NCBI RefSeq assembly: GCF_900215245.1
Contig: NZ_LT907842.1
Location: 1,550,001-1,614,000 of the forward strand
Length of the DNA stretch: 64,000 bases
From: Pseudomonas fluorescens
GTDB taxonomy: Bacteria > Pseudomonadota > Gammaproteobacteria > Pseudomonadales > Pseudomonadaceae
Direction of reading: 5' to 3'
Positions 54,605-64,000 of this stretch are shown here, piece by piece. Numbering within the stretch: the stretch's first letter is position 1; every line of letters begins with the position of its first letter. The notes under the pieces were generated by a model. It was not told the DNA's origin. It did not search any database and worked only from the letters and a program-made list of their open reading frames with translations. The translations under genes and the position numbers were made by a program.

Positions 54605-54825
54605 GGCGACACGGGTTTGGCGACTCGGGTGAATGGTGCAAAAGCTTCTGCTTTTTTGCAGGTTCTTTTGCGTCCGCAATAGCTGCTTTCATGGTGGCTG
54701 TGCGCGGGAGACCTTCGGGTCTGCCGGTTCCATTCCCGGTTCGCCAACCTGCGTACAGCTGCCACCCAATTCGTTTGGCGACGAATAAGTGTGTAGCCCA
54801 CCTCTACTTGAATGGGTTTTAAAAC
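54605..54825 (+). ncRNA. Candidate structured 5' leader of the DUF3077 gene
   Basis: From sequence alone: GGTGG-CTGTGCGC (54693–54705) pairs with GCGTACAG (54751–54758) and CCACC (54762–54766), 13 bp with one G·T and a 3-nt CTG bulge. Enclosed is AGACC-TTCG-GGTCT (54709–54722), extended by two G-C pairs. Downstream is ATTCGT/ACGAAT (54769–54786). Upstream are a hairpin TGCAAAAGC-TTCT-GCTTTTTTGCA (54637–54660) and a direct repeat GGCGACACGGGT/GGCGACTCGGGT (54605 and 54619). An ORF (54691–54822, 43 codons plus stop) overlies the structure. Confidence 0.55.
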
Positions 54826-55086
54826 ATGAACCGATACATGCCGCTCACCGGCCACGACGCCACCACTCCCTCCCTGCTCATCGACACCCAAGTCCCGCTG
54901 GACGTGCTCCACGACGCCGCCGTCTACCGCATCCGCGCGGTCACTCAAGTCATGGAAAACCTGGCGTTTCGCGAAGGCATGCAAACCGACACCCTTGTCC
55001 TCCAGGACTTCGCCCTGCTCTGCGCCATTCCGCTGCGAGATGGCTGTGATTTGCTGGATGTGATCAGTCGACGCTTACAGGCTTAA
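54826..55086 (+). CDS. DUF3077 family small protein
   Basis: The 86-residue protein begins NRYMPLTGHDATTPSLLIDTQVPLDVLHDAAVYRIRAVTQVMENLAFREG and matches what I recall of DUF3077, a Pseudomonas family often present in several copies, with no known function. It appears soluble and mostly helical. There is no good Shine-Dalgarno (GGG at 54814–54816 only), and an upstream ORF ends 3 nt before its ATG, so translational coupling is possible. A strong terminator follows, making it a single-gene unit. Confidence 0.85.
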   Translation: MNRYMPLTGHDATTPSLLIDTQVPLDVLHDAAVYRIRAVTQVMENLAFREGMQTDTLVLQDFALLCAIPLRDGCDLLDVISRRLQA

Positions 55087-55097
55087 GCACCCGACGC

Positions 55098-55126
55098 AAA
55101 AAGGGCGACCCTAGGGTCGCCCTTTT
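55098..55126 (+). terminator. Terminator after the DUF3077 gene
   Basis: AAAAGGGCGACC and GGTCGCCCTTTT pair around CTAG, with T-runs on both strands. It also faces the convergent fdhA gene and may serve both. Confidence 0.9.
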
Positions 55127-55139
55127 ATTTCGCCAACGC

Positions 55140-56339
55140 TTATGCCGCACTGAACAACTTATGCGGATCAATCACAAACTTCTTCGGCACGCCCGCATCA
55201 AACTCGCCGTACCCACGCGGGGCGTCATCCAGGCTGATGACTTCGACGCCGACGATATCGGCAATATGAATGCGGTCCCACATGATCGCCTGCATCAGTT
55301 GGCGGTTGTACTTCATCACCGGGGTTTGGCCGGTGTGGAAGCTGTGGGATTTAGCCCAGCCCAGACCGAAGCGGATGCTCAGGCTGCCCATTTTTGCGGC
55401 GGCGTCGACGGCGCCCGGGTCTTCGGTCACGTACAAACCTGGAATGCCGATTTTGCCTGCCACACGCACCACGCCCATCAGCGAGTTGAGCACGGTGGCC
55501 GGGGCTTCGGCCTTGGCGCCGTCATGCCCGTGGCCACGTGCTTCGAAGCCCACGCAGTCAACGGCGCAGTCCACTTCCGGCTCGCCCAGCAGGGCGGCGA
55601 TCTGTTCGTGCAGCGGGGTGTCGGTGGACAGGTCGACCACTTCAAACCCTTGCGCCTTGGCGTGAGCCAGGCGGATGGAGTTGACGTCGCCGATGATCAC
55701 CACCGCCGCGCCGAGCAGGCGGGCGGATGCCGCAGCGGCCAGGCCGACCGGGCCGGCACCTGCGATGTAAACGGTACTGCCAGGGCCTACGCCGGCAGTG
55801 ACGGCGCCGTGGTAGCCAGTCGGCAGGATGTCGGAGAGGCAGGTCAGGTCACGGATTTTCTCCATGGCCTTGTCGCGGTCCGGCAGTTTCAGCAGGTTGA
55901 AGTCGGCATACGGCACCAGCACGTATTCAGCCTGGCCACCGGTCCAATCGCCCATGTCGACGTAGCCATAGGCGCCACCGGCACGTGCCGGGTTGACGGT
56001 CAGGCACACGCCGGTGTGTTGTTCTTTGCACGAGCGGCAACGGCCGCACGCCACGTTGAATGGCACCGACACCAGGTCGCCGATTTTCAGGTTCTCGACG
56101 TCGCTGCCCTTCTCGATCACTTCGCCGGTGATTTCATGCCCCAGTACCAGGCCGGTCTGGGCAGTGGTGCGGCCGCGCACCATGTGTTGGTCGGAGCCGC
56201 AGATGTTGGTGGAGACCACGCGCAGGATGACGCCGTGCTCAATCTTCCTGCCACGGGGGTCCTGCATTTTGGGATAGTCGATTTTCTGTACTTCGACCTT
56301 GCCGTTGCCGAGATACACGACACCACGATTACCAGACAT
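55140..56339 (-). CDS. fdhA: Glutathione-independent formaldehyde dehydrogenase
   Basis: FdhA oxidises formaldehyde with NAD+, using tightly bound cofactor in the P. putida enzyme. The 399-residue zinc alcohol dehydrogenase-family protein has the catalytic zinc segment NICGSDQHMVRGR with GHEITGEV, the structural-zinc cysteines CGRCRSCKEQHTGVC, and the nucleotide motif IAGAGPVGLAAAASA. As last gene of the sarcosine cluster it removes formaldehyde released by sarcosine oxidase. A REPIN separates it from purU. Confidence 0.95.
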   Translation of the reverse strand: MSGNRGVVYLGNGKVEVQKIDYPKMQDPRGRKIEHGVILRVVSTNICGSDQHMVRGRTTAQTGLVLGHEITGEVIEKGSDVENLKIGDLVSVPFNVACGRCRSCKEQHTGVCLTVNPARAGGAYGYVDMGDWTGGQAEYVLVPYADFNLLKLPDRDKAMEKIRDLTCLSDILPTGYHGAVTAGVGPGSTVYIAGAGPVGLAAAASARLLGAAVVIIGDVNSIRLAHAKAQGFEVVDLSTDTPLHEQIAALLGEPEVDCAVDCVGFEARGHGHDGAKAEAPATVLNSLMGVVRVAGKIGIPGLYVTEDPGAVDAAAKMGSLSIRFGLGWAKSHSFHTGQTPVMKYNRQLMQAIMWDRIHIADIVGVEVISLDDAPRGYGEFDAGVPKKFVIDPHKLFSAA

Positions 56340-56442
56340 GCTTTCACCTCGCTGTTGTTTTTATGGAACCGCGTTGCCCAGGCAGGCAGCGCGTTTAAGT
56401 GCTCGGGTTACAGATGCTGTTTTTGCGTTGTTGCTGATGGCC

Positions 56443-56529
56443 CCTTCGCGAGCAAGCCCGCTCCCACATTCGACAGCATTTCAAATGTGGAACCCGGTCA
56501 AATGTGGGAGCGGGCTTGCTCGCGAAGGC
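56443..56529. repeat. REP doublet between purU and fdhA
   Basis: CTTCGCGAGCAAGCCCGCTC and GAGCGGGCTTGCTCGCGAAG, 20-bp perfect arms, flank a spacer with a repeated TCAAATGTGG. Confidence 0.9.
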
Positions 56530-56534
56530 GTCAG

Positions 56535-57392
56535 TCAAAGCACCACAGTCCTATTGGCATTGAGAAAAACCCGCCGCTCAATGTGATACCCAACCGCCCG
56601 GGCCAGTGTCAGCCCTTCAATATCGCGCCCCTTGGCAATCAAGTCCTCGGGATAGTGGCTGTGGTCCACCACTTCCACACCCTGGGCGATGATCGGGCCT
56701 TCATCCAGGTCGTTGTTGATGTAATGCGCCGTGGCGCCGACCAGTTTCACGCCCTTGTTGTACGCCTGGTGATACGGCTTGGCGCCTTTGAAACCGGGCA
56801 GCAACGAGTGGTGAATGTTGATGGCCTTGCCATCGAGCTTGCGGCATAGCTCCGGCGACAGCACTTGCATGTAGCGCGCAAGAATCACCAGTTCCGCACC
56901 GGTCTCTTCAATCACTTGCCACACCTGACGCTCCTGGGACGGTTTGTCGTTAGGGTCGAGGGGGAAATGGTAGTAGGGAATCTGGTGCCAGTCGGCCAAC
57001 GGCTTCAAATCGGGATGGTTGGACACCACCGCGACCACGTCCATCGACAATTGGCCGATGCGCTGGCGGTAGAGCAAATCGTTGAGGCAGTGATCGGCCT
57101 TGGAGACCATGATCACCACTTTTGGCCGATAGTTCGGCGCCGTCAGCTCGAAGATCATCCCAAAGGCTTCGCCACGGGTGGCCAGGCCATCGCGGAAAGC
57201 CTGCTCGTCGAAACCGTCGGGTTGGCGAAACTCCACTCGAATAAAAAACCGGCCCGAGAGGCGGTCATCGAACGAATGGTGCTCGGTGACGTAGCAGCCC
57301 TGCTCGAACAGGTAGCGAGTGACCGCGTCCACCGTGCCGAGCACGCTGGGGCAGTCGGCAGTCAAAATCCATGTATCGGGTGCGCGGCTCAT
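56535..57392 (-). CDS. purU: Formyltetrahydrofolate deformylase
   Basis: PurU hydrolyses 10-formyl-THF to formate and THF, balancing the one-carbon pool when glycine or sarcosine is catabolised. The 285-residue protein has an N-terminal ACT domain (TWILTADCPSVLGTVDAVTRYLFEQGCYVTEHHSFDD) and a formyltransferase-like catalytic domain (KAINIHHSLLPGFKGAKPYHQAYNKGVKLVGATAHYINNDLDEGPII with the catalytic His and Asp). ATG at 57392; the ORF runs further to 57419 without conservation. It follows soxG after a long palindrome. Confidence 0.95.
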   Translation of the reverse strand: MSRAPDTWILTADCPSVLGTVDAVTRYLFEQGCYVTEHHSFDDRLSGRFFIRVEFRQPDGFDEQAFRDGLATRGEAFGMIFELTAPNYRPKVVIMVSKADHCLNDLLYRQRIGQLSMDVVAVVSNHPDLKPLADWHQIPYYHFPLDPNDKPSQERQVWQVIEETGAELVILARYMQVLSPELCRKLDGKAINIHHSLLPGFKGAKPYHQAYNKGVKLVGATAHYINNDLDEGPIIAQGVEVVDHSHYPEDLIAKGRDIEGLTLARAVGYHIERRVFLNANRTVVL

Positions 57393-57410
57393 TGTGCGTG
57401 ACTCCTTGAT

Positions 57411-57513
57411 CGTTCCCACGCTCTGCGTGGGAATGCCGCCATGGACGCTCTGCGTCCGCTCTTGGGCCGCGGAGCGTCCCGGGATGCATTCCCACGCAGA
57501 GCGTGGGAACGAG
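57411..57513. repeat. Long inverted repeat between soxG and purU (not REP)
   Basis: CGTTCCCACGCTCTGCGTGG at the left and CACGCAGAGCGTGGGAACGAG at the right are near-perfect inverted arms, each itself palindromic (CCACGC...GCGTGG), with an inner GGACGCTCTGCGTCC/GGAGCGTCC pair. It is a different family from the GTGGGAGC REP elements. Confidence 0.85.
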
Positions 57514-57515
57514 CG

Positions 57516-58148
57516 TTATGCAACGACATTCAGGCCAAATTCGGCTGACGCGTCCTGCAGCCACAACCACCAGTAATCCGAGAAGCTGCGACGAATCAGC
57601 AGTTCCCAGGTGTCCTCGGCGGTGTGACGTATCACCAGTTGCGACTTGGCGAACACCGTGCCCACCGCCTTGCCCACCGGGAAATTGTTGGGGTGCACGT
57701 CGTAGCTGGTGGACTTCATCAGCACGTCGCGCACATTCGGGCCGCTGAGTTCGAGAATCTGCTGGCCGCCACTGACGTTGACGATCTGGATATGCAGGTC
57801 GCCCAGGGCGGCACGCAGGTTTTGCTCGGCAGCGAATTCTTCACCGCTTGGCACAACCAGCAGCCATTCATCCGGGCCGAGCCATTGCAGGCTGGTTTCG
57901 CCGTTGACGATCACCTGCAAGGCGCCGGGCAGTTCGATGCCCACGGCTTTGTGCACGCCGGCCGCGAAAGCCGCGTCATGGCCATCGCCACGAATCGTCA
58001 GGTGGCCGAGGAGTTTCTTTTCACGCACGGTCACGCCGGCGTTCTTGCGGCCCTTGCCGACCAGGCTGGCGAGGTCGGCATGGTGCAGCGACGACTCGGC
58101 CTTGGCGCCGGTGGTGGGGCGTTGTTGGTAAACATTGGCTGCTGTCAT
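57516..58148 (-). CDS. soxG: Sarcosine oxidase gamma subunit
   Basis: SoxG is a small subunit of heterotetrameric sarcosine oxidase. The 210-residue protein has the GcvT-like C-terminal segment DEWLLVVPSGEE and QILELSGPNVRDVLMKSTSYDVHPNNFPVGKAVGTVFAKSQLVIRHT, typical of SoxG. ATG at 58148 has GGAAAGG upstream; the longer frame to 58223 reads into the REPIN. It is separated from soxA by 122 nt, unlike the tight spacing of soxB, soxD and soxA. Confidence 0.94.
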   Translation of the reverse strand: MTAANVYQQRPTTGAKAESSLHHADLASLVGKGRKNAGVTVREKKLLGHLTIRGDGHDAAFAAGVHKAVGIELPGALQVIVNGETSLQWLGPDEWLLVVPSGEEFAAEQNLRAALGDLHIQIVNVSGGQQILELSGPNVRDVLMKSTSYDVHPNNFPVGKAVGTVFAKSQLVIRHTAEDTWELLIRRSFSDYWWLWLQDASAEFGLNVVA

Positions 58149-58187
58149 AAAGCACCTTTCCTGATTCTGTTGTGCGGCTACTGGCGT

Positions 58188-58256
58188 CTTCGCGAGCAAG
58201 CCCGCTCCCACAGGGGAATGCATTCCAAATGTGGGAGCGGGCTTGCTCGCGAAGGC
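58188..58256. repeat. REP doublet between soxA and soxG
   Basis: GTCTTCGCGAGCAAGCCCGC and GCGGGCTTGCTCGCGAAGGC are inverted arms around CTCCCACAGGG...AATGTGGGAG. The short form has a 20-nt centre. It falls inside the sox operon. Confidence 0.9.
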
Positions 58257-58270
58257 CGCGCCTCGGTCTA

Positions 58271-61200
58271 TCAGATGTTCTGGCGATCGCCTTTCGGGTC
58301 AAAGAACACCGAGGACACAATCTCTGCCTCGATCACGCTGCCATCCGCCTGCGGTGAGAACACTCGCTCGCCGATGCGCTTCAAGCCGCCCTTGACCACC
58401 GCCATCGCAAACGAATAGCCGAGGGAGTTGTGGGCGTAGCTGGAGGTGACATGGCCGACCATCTTCATCGGGATCGTCTGCTTCGGATCAAACACCAGTT
58501 GCGCGCCTTCCGGCAGCCATACGTTCGGATCAATCGGCTTGAGCCCGACAAGCTGCTTACGCTCTTCGCGCACGCAGTCTTCACGGTTCATGCCGCGCCA
58601 GCCGATCCACGAAAACGGTTTGGTGCGGCCTACACACCAACCCATGTTCAGGTCGTCCGGGGTCATCGAGCCGTCGGTGTCCTGACCAACGATGATGAAG
58701 CCCTTCTCGGCGCGCAGTACGTGCATGGTTTCGGTGCCGTACGGGGTCAGGTTGTACTTTTTGCCCGCCTCGACGATCTGTTCCAGCACGCCCATGGCGT
58801 AGTCGGCCTGCACGTTGACTTCGTACGACAGCTCGCCGGTAAACGAGATACGGAACACCCGCGCCGGTACGCCGCCGACCAAGCCTTCTTTCCAGGTCAT
58901 GAACGGGAAGCCGTCCTTGTCCAGGTCGATGTCGGTCACTTCGCTCAGCAGCTTGCGGCTGTTGGGGCCGGACAAGGTCATGGTTGCCCAGTGGTCGGTG
59001 ACCGAGGTGAAGTACACCTTGAGGTCTGGCCACTCGGTCTGCTGGTAGATTTCCAGCCACTGCAATACGCGCGCTGCGCCGCCGGTGGTGGTGGTCATCA
59101 AGAAATGGTTGTCGGCGAGGCAGGCGGTGACGCCGTCGTCGAAGACCATGCCGTCTTCCTTGCACATCAGGCCGTAGCGCGCCTTGCCCACATCGAGCTT
59201 GGTCCAGGCGTTGCTGTAGATGCGGTTGAGGAACTCACGGGCATCCGGGCCCTGAATATCGATCTTGCCGAGGGTCGACGCATCCAGCAGGCCGACGCTG
59301 TCGCGCACGGCCAGGCATTCGCGTTTCACCGCCGCGTGCAGGTCTTCACCGTTGCGCGGGAAGTACCAGGGGCGTTTCCACTGGCCGACGTCTTCAAACT
59401 CGGCGCCGTTTTTCACGTGCCAGGCTTGCAGCGCAGTGTAGCGCACCGGTTCAAAGATGTGCCCACAGTGGCGGCCCGCGACGGCGCCGAAGGTGACCGG
59501 CGTGTAGTTCGGGCGGAACATGGTGGTGCCCATCTGCGGGATGGTAACGTTCAACGAGCGCGCGGCAATCGCCAGGCCGTTGACGTTACCCAGCTTGCCC
59601 TGGTCGGTGCCGAAACCCAGCGCGGTGTAGCGTTTGACGTGCTCGACCGACTCGAAACCTTCGCGGGTAGCCAGTTCGATGGCGGCGGCGGTCACGTCGT
59701 TTTGCAGGTCGACAAATTGCTTCGGCGCCCGGGCAGTAGCTTTTTCGTGAGGCACCTGGAACAGCGCCAGCGTCGGCTCTTCCAGGCGGCTCAAGGCTTT
59801 TGGCAGCGTGCCTTGCACGGGCGCGAAACCGGCTTCGCTGGCTGCGCGCACGCCGCCTTCAAAACCATCCGCCAGGGAATCACCTAGGCCGTAGACGCCG
59901 TTGATGCCACCGACGCACACGCGTTTTTGTGGGGCTTCGCCCGGTACAAAACCGAGGATGTCTTCACGCCAGGTCGGCTTGCCACCCAAGTGCGAGGCCA
60001 AGTGAACAACCGGGCTGTAGCCGCCGGAGCTGGCCACCAGGTCGCAGTCCAGCCACTCGCCGGGGCTGGTGACTTTATGCGCTTTGACGTCGATCGCCGC
60101 CACGCGGGCGCCGGTCACGTGCTTGCTGCCACGGGCCTCGATCACAGCGCTGCCGGTGAGGATGCGAATGCCTTTGGCACGCGCCTCTTCAACCAATGCA
60201 CCGCGTGGGTTATGGCGAGCATCGGCCACCGCGACAACCGCAAGGCCTGCATCGAACCAGTCCAATGCAACGCGGTAGGCGTGGTCGTTGTTGGTCGACA
60301 GCACCAATTTTTTGCCCGGTGCCACGCCGTAGCGACGCACGTAAGTGGAGACTGCGCCGGCAAGCATGTTGCCCGGCACGTCGTTGTTGCCGTACACCAG
60401 CGGGCGCTCGCACGCACCGGTCGCCAGCACCACACGCTTGGCGCGCACACGGTGGATGCGCTGGCGCACCACACCAATCGGCGCGCGGTCACCGAGGTGG
60501 TCGGTGAGGCGTTCGTGAATGGTCAGGAAGTTATGGTCGTGGTAACCGTTGACGGTGGCGCGAGGCAATAGCAGCACGTCCGGCAGGGCCTTGAGTTCAG
60601 CGATCACACTGGCGACCCACTCGGTGGCCGGCTTGCCGTCGAGGCTTTCGCGCGAGTCCAGCAAAGAGCCGCCGAATTCTTCCTGCTCGTCCGCGATGAT
60701 CACTCGCGCACCGCTGCGCGCAGCCGCCAAAGCTGCCGCCAGACCGGCAGGGCCGGCGCCAACAATCAACACGTCGCAGTGACGGTTCATGTTGTCGTAG
60801 GTGTCCGGGTCGTTCTCGGTCGGCGAGCGACCAAGGCCTGCGGCCTTGCGGATGTACTTCTCGTAGGTCATCCAGAACGATTGCGGGTACATGAAGGTTT
60901 TGTAGTAGAAGCCCGGCGGCATCAGCTTGCCGCCGACCTTGCCGAGAATGCCCATCATGTCGTTGTTCACGCTCGGCCAGCCATTGGTGCTGGTGGCGAC
61001 CAACCCTTGGTAGAGCGCCTGTTGCGTGGCGCGCACGTTGGGAATCTGGGTGGCTTCGGTGGCGCCGATTTGCAGCACCGCGTTCGGCTCCTCGGCACCG
61101 GCGGCAAAAATGCCGCGTGGGCGTGAGTATTTGAAGCTGCGACCGATGATGTCGACGCCATTGGCCAGCAGGGCTGCGGCCAGGGTGTCACCTTCAAAGC

Positions 61201-61288
61201 CTTTGTAGCTCTGGCCGTTGAAGGTGAACGTCAGGACTTTATTACGGTCGATGCGGCCACCGTTGGACAGGCGATTGATCTGGCTCAT
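58271..61288 (-). CDS. soxA: Sarcosine oxidase alpha subunit
   Basis: SoxA is the 1005-residue largest subunit. It has an N-terminal 2Fe-2S-ferredoxin-like region (GRIDRNKVLTFTFNGQSYKGFEGDTLAAALLANGVDIIGRSFKYSRPRG), an NAD-binding domain (CDVLIVGAGPAGLAAALAAARSGARV), and a C-terminal GcvT/aminomethyltransferase half (from YTALQAWHVKNGAEFEDVGQWKRPWYFPRNGE) that binds THF. With SoxB it demethylates sarcosine to glycine, H2O2 and 5,10-methylene-THF. It overlaps soxD by 4 nt. Confidence 0.97.
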   Translation of the reverse strand: MSQINRLSNGGRIDRNKVLTFTFNGQSYKGFEGDTLAAALLANGVDIIGRSFKYSRPRGIFAAGAEEPNAVLQIGATEATQIPNVRATQQALYQGLVATSTNGWPSVNNDMMGILGKVGGKLMPPGFYYKTFMYPQSFWMTYEKYIRKAAGLGRSPTENDPDTYDNMNRHCDVLIVGAGPAGLAAALAAARSGARVIIADEQEEFGGSLLDSRESLDGKPATEWVASVIAELKALPDVLLLPRATVNGYHDHNFLTIHERLTDHLGDRAPIGVVRQRIHRVRAKRVVLATGACERPLVYGNNDVPGNMLAGAVSTYVRRYGVAPGKKLVLSTNNDHAYRVALDWFDAGLAVVAVADARHNPRGALVEEARAKGIRILTGSAVIEARGSKHVTGARVAAIDVKAHKVTSPGEWLDCDLVASSGGYSPVVHLASHLGGKPTWREDILGFVPGEAPQKRVCVGGINGVYGLGDSLADGFEGGVRAASEAGFAPVQGTLPKALSRLEEPTLALFQVPHEKATARAPKQFVDLQNDVTAAAIELATREGFESVEHVKRYTALGFGTDQGKLGNVNGLAIAARSLNVTIPQMGTTMFRPNYTPVTFGAVAGRHCGHIFEPVRYTALQAWHVKNGAEFEDVGQWKRPWYFPRNGEDLHAAVKRECLAVRDSVGLLDASTLGKIDIQGPDAREFLNRIYSNAWTKLDVGKARYGLMCKEDGMVFDDGVTACLADNHFLMTTTTGGAARVLQWLEIYQQTEWPDLKVYFTSVTDHWATMTLSGPNSRKLLSEVTDIDLDKDGFPFMTWKEGLVGGVPARVFRISFTGELSYEVNVQADYAMGVLEQIVEAGKKYNLTPYGTETMHVLRAEKGFIIVGQDTDGSMTPDDLNMGWCVGRTKPFSWIGWRGMNREDCVREERKQLVGLKPIDPNVWLPEGAQLVFDPKQTIPMKMVGHVTSSYAHNSLGYSFAMAVVKGGLKRIGERVFSPQADGSVIEAEIVSSVFFDPKGDRQNI

Positions 61289-61587
61289 ACCTTCTCTCCA
61301 GAGGCCTTGGCGGTAAATTGCGGCTTCTCGCCGATCTTGTAGGTTTCAAGTATTTCGTAGGTCACGGTGTCGCGCGTGGCGTTGAAATACTGGCGGCAAC
61401 CGGCAGCGTGAATCCACAGTTCGTGGTGCAGGCCACGGGGGTTGTCGCGAAAGAACATGTAGTCGCCCCACTCTTCATCGGTGCAGGCGTTCGGGTCCAG
61501 CGGGCGCGGGATGTGCGCTTGGCCGGACGCGTGGAATTCCTCTTCGGAGCGCAGTTCGCCACAGTGAGGACAGAAGATATGCAACAT
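61285..61587 (-). CDS. soxD: Sarcosine oxidase delta subunit
   Basis: SoxD is a 100-residue zinc-type subunit with CPHCGE near its start and a second zinc-ligand pair suggested by HELWIHAAGCRQYFNATRDT, typical of heterotetrameric enzymes. It is 15 nt after soxB and overlaps soxA by 4 nt (ATGA). Confidence 0.97.
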   Translation of the reverse strand: MLHIFCPHCGELRSEEEFHASGQAHIPRPLDPNACTDEEWGDYMFFRDNPRGLHHELWIHAAGCRQYFNATRDTVTYEILETYKIGEKPQFTAKASGEKV

Positions 61588-61602
61588 AGGGAATTTCTCC
61601 TG

Positions 61603-62853
61603 TTAGTGGGCGACGGCCGCAGCGCCGTGTTCGTCGATCAACGCACCGTTGTGGAAACGGTCGATGGAAAAAGGCGCTGCCAATGGGTGCATTTCACCCT
61701 TGGCCAGGCTGGCGGCAAACACGTTGCCTGAGCCCGGTGTGGCCTTGAAGCCACCGGTGCCCCAACCGCAGTTGAAGAACATGTTCGGCACCGGGGTCTT
61801 GGAGATGATCGGGCAGGCGTCCGGCGTGGTGTCGACGATGCCGCCCCACTGACGGTTCATGCGCACGCGCGACAGCACCGGGAACATCTCGACGATGGCC
61901 TGGATGGTGTGTTCGATCACCGGGTACGAGCCGCGCTGGCCGTAGCCGTTGTAGCCGTCGATACCGGCACCGATCACCAAGTCGCCCTTGTCGGATTGGC
62001 TGATGTAGCCGTGCACGGCGTTGGACATGATCACGCTGTCGATAATCGGCTTGATCGGCTCCGACACCAACGCTTGCAGCGGGTGGGATTCGATCGGCAG
62101 GCGGAAGCCGGCGAGCGACGCCATGTGCCCGGAATTACCGGCCGTGACCACACCGACGCGCTTGGCGCCGATAAAGCCTTTGTTGGTTTCCACGCCGATG
62201 CACACGCCGTTTTCCTTGCGAAAGCCGATCACTTCGGTCTGCTGGATCAAGTCCACGCCGAGGGCGTCAGCGGCGCGGGCAAAGCCCCAGGCCACGGCAT
62301 CGTGACGGGCCACGCCGCCGCGACGTTGCACGGTGGCGCCGAGCACCGGGTAGCGCGTGTTTTTCGAGCAGTCGAGGTACGGGATTTCGTCGGCCACTTG
62401 TTTGGCGTTGAGCAGTTCGCCGTCCACGCCGTTGAGGCGGTTGGCGCTGACGCGGCGCTCGGAATCACGAATGTCTTGCAGGGTATGGCACAGGTTGTAG
62501 ACGCCACGCTGGGAGAACATCACGTTGTAGTTCAGGTCCTGGGACAGGCCTTCCCACAGTTTCATTGCGTGTTCGTACAGGTGCGCCGACTCGTCCCACA
62601 GGTAGTTGGAACGCACGATGGTGGTGTTGCGCGCCGTGTTGCCGCCGCCCAACCAGCCTTTTTCGACCACGGCCACGTTGGTGATGCCGTGCTCTTTGGC
62701 CAGGTAATAGGCGGTCGCCAGACCATGCCCGCCACCGCCGACGATGACCACGTCGTAGACCTTTTTAGGGGTCGGCGTGCGCCACATCTTCTGCCAGTTT
62801 TCGTGGTGGCTGAGTGAGTGCTTGAAGAGGCCGAAGCCCGAGTAGCGTTGCAT
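61603..62853 (-). CDS. soxB: Sarcosine oxidase beta subunit
   Basis: SoxB is the flavoprotein subunit carrying covalent FMN in characterised enzymes, and the site of sarcosine oxidation. The 416-residue protein has the dinucleotide motif [22 protein letters not shown] and the DAO-family C-terminus [14 protein letters not shown]. The start at 62853 ([19 protein letters not shown]) matches the family and has GGAG 8 nt upstream; the open frame to 63015 overlaps glyA and is not translated by the look of it. Confidence 0.97.
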   Translation of the reverse strand: MQRYSGFGLFKHSLSHHENWQKMWRTPTPKKVYDVVIVGGGGHGLATAYYLAKEHGITNVAVVEKGWLGGGNTARNTTIVRSNYLWDESAHLYEHAMKLWEGLSQDLNYNVMFSQRGVYNLCHTLQDIRDSERRVSANRLNGVDGELLNAKQVADEIPYLDCSKNTRYPVLGATVQRRGGVARHDAVAWGFARAADALGVDLIQQTEVIGFRKENGVCIGVETNKGFIGAKRVGVVTAGNSGHMASLAGFRLPIESHPLQALVSEPIKPIIDSVIMSNAVHGYISQSDKGDLVIGAGIDGYNGYGQRGSYPVIEHTIQAIVEMFPVLSRVRMNRQWGGIVDTTPDACPIISKTPVPNMFFNCGWGTGGFKATPGSGNVFAASLAKGEMHPLAAPFSIDRFHNGALIDEHGAAAVAH

Positions 62854-62875
62854 AGTCATTACTCCAAAACCGCGC

Positions 62876-64000
<1,125 letters not shown>

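Noticed and set aside
54138..54822. ORFs 54138–54500 and 54403–54822 running through the repeat array
   Set aside because: Their repetitive translation follows the REP units. Only the final part (54691–54822) is kept, as a leader ORF candidate.

Overview
The window is chromosomal DNA of a Pseudomonas, most likely of the P. fluorescens group. This rests on high-GC coding sequence packed on both strands, many copies of the GTGGGAGCGGGCTTG-type extragenic palindrome (REP/REPIN) common in that group, and gene neighbourhoods I recall from other pseudomonads: davBA–pqqFABCDE, bioBFHCD, rarD/srkA/glcB, creBCD and glyA–soxBDAG–purU–fdhA. No prophage, transposase, integrase, CRISPR array or rRNA was found. 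Most of the window looks like core genome.

Layout. (1) 1–12.1 kb: the end of a PAS/GGDEF/EAL c-di-GMP protein, a CAT-anticodon tRNA, an Lrp regulator with the lysine-degradation pair davB–davA, then the complete pqqFABCDE locus for the cofactor PQQ and a small Pmp3-type membrane protein. (2) 12.2–22 kb: a class III aminotransferase divergent from a LysR regulator, then three long-form acyl-CoA dehydrogenases with a membrane GGDEF gene between the second and third. The third has two overlapping PsrA-type boxes upstream, which fits fatty-acid control. (3) 22.2–27.2 kb: an orphan flagellar-rod-like small protein and the biotin operon bioB–F–H–C–D. (4) 27.3–36.4 kb: comF, modE, phoX, srkA, rarD, a DnaA-box cluster, a GcvR-like ACT protein and malate synthase G (glcB). 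(5) 36.5–39.8 kb: a receiver-only response regulator divergent from a cNMP/CBS/nucleotidyltransferase protein coupled to a DnaQ-type exonuclease. (6) 39.9–46.1 kb: a Fur-box-preceded ECF sigma, FecR, TonB-receptor, PepSY and small-membrane-protein cell-surface-signalling operon for siderophore uptake, then a glutathione transferase. (7) 46.3–53.9 kb: creBCD with a secreted retropepsin-like protein at the head of the operon, a membrane acyltransferase, DUF2780, and a divergent ECF sigma/anti-sigma pair. (8) 53.9–55.1 kb: a five-unit tandem REPIN array running into a strongly structured leader in front of a small DUF3077 protein. (9) 55.1–64 kb: fdhA, purU, soxG, soxA, soxD, soxB and glyA (incomplete), all on the minus strand. 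They convert sarcosine to glycine and C1 units and detoxify the formaldehyde.

The most promising novelty is the 54.6–54.83 kb leader. It contains a 13-bp long-range stem with a 3-nt bulge, a UUCG hairpin inside it, a further hairpin, and an open reading frame that spans the structured element and stops 3 nt before the DUF3077 start, which lacks a good ribosome binding site. Other points worth checking are a second, N-terminally extended PqqA start with its own Shine-Dalgarno, overlapping PsrA boxes, three DnaA boxes in 121 bp, and palindromes placed at the junctions in the distal half of the sarcosine cluster. Function calls come from reading motifs and from memory of the families; no search was run.
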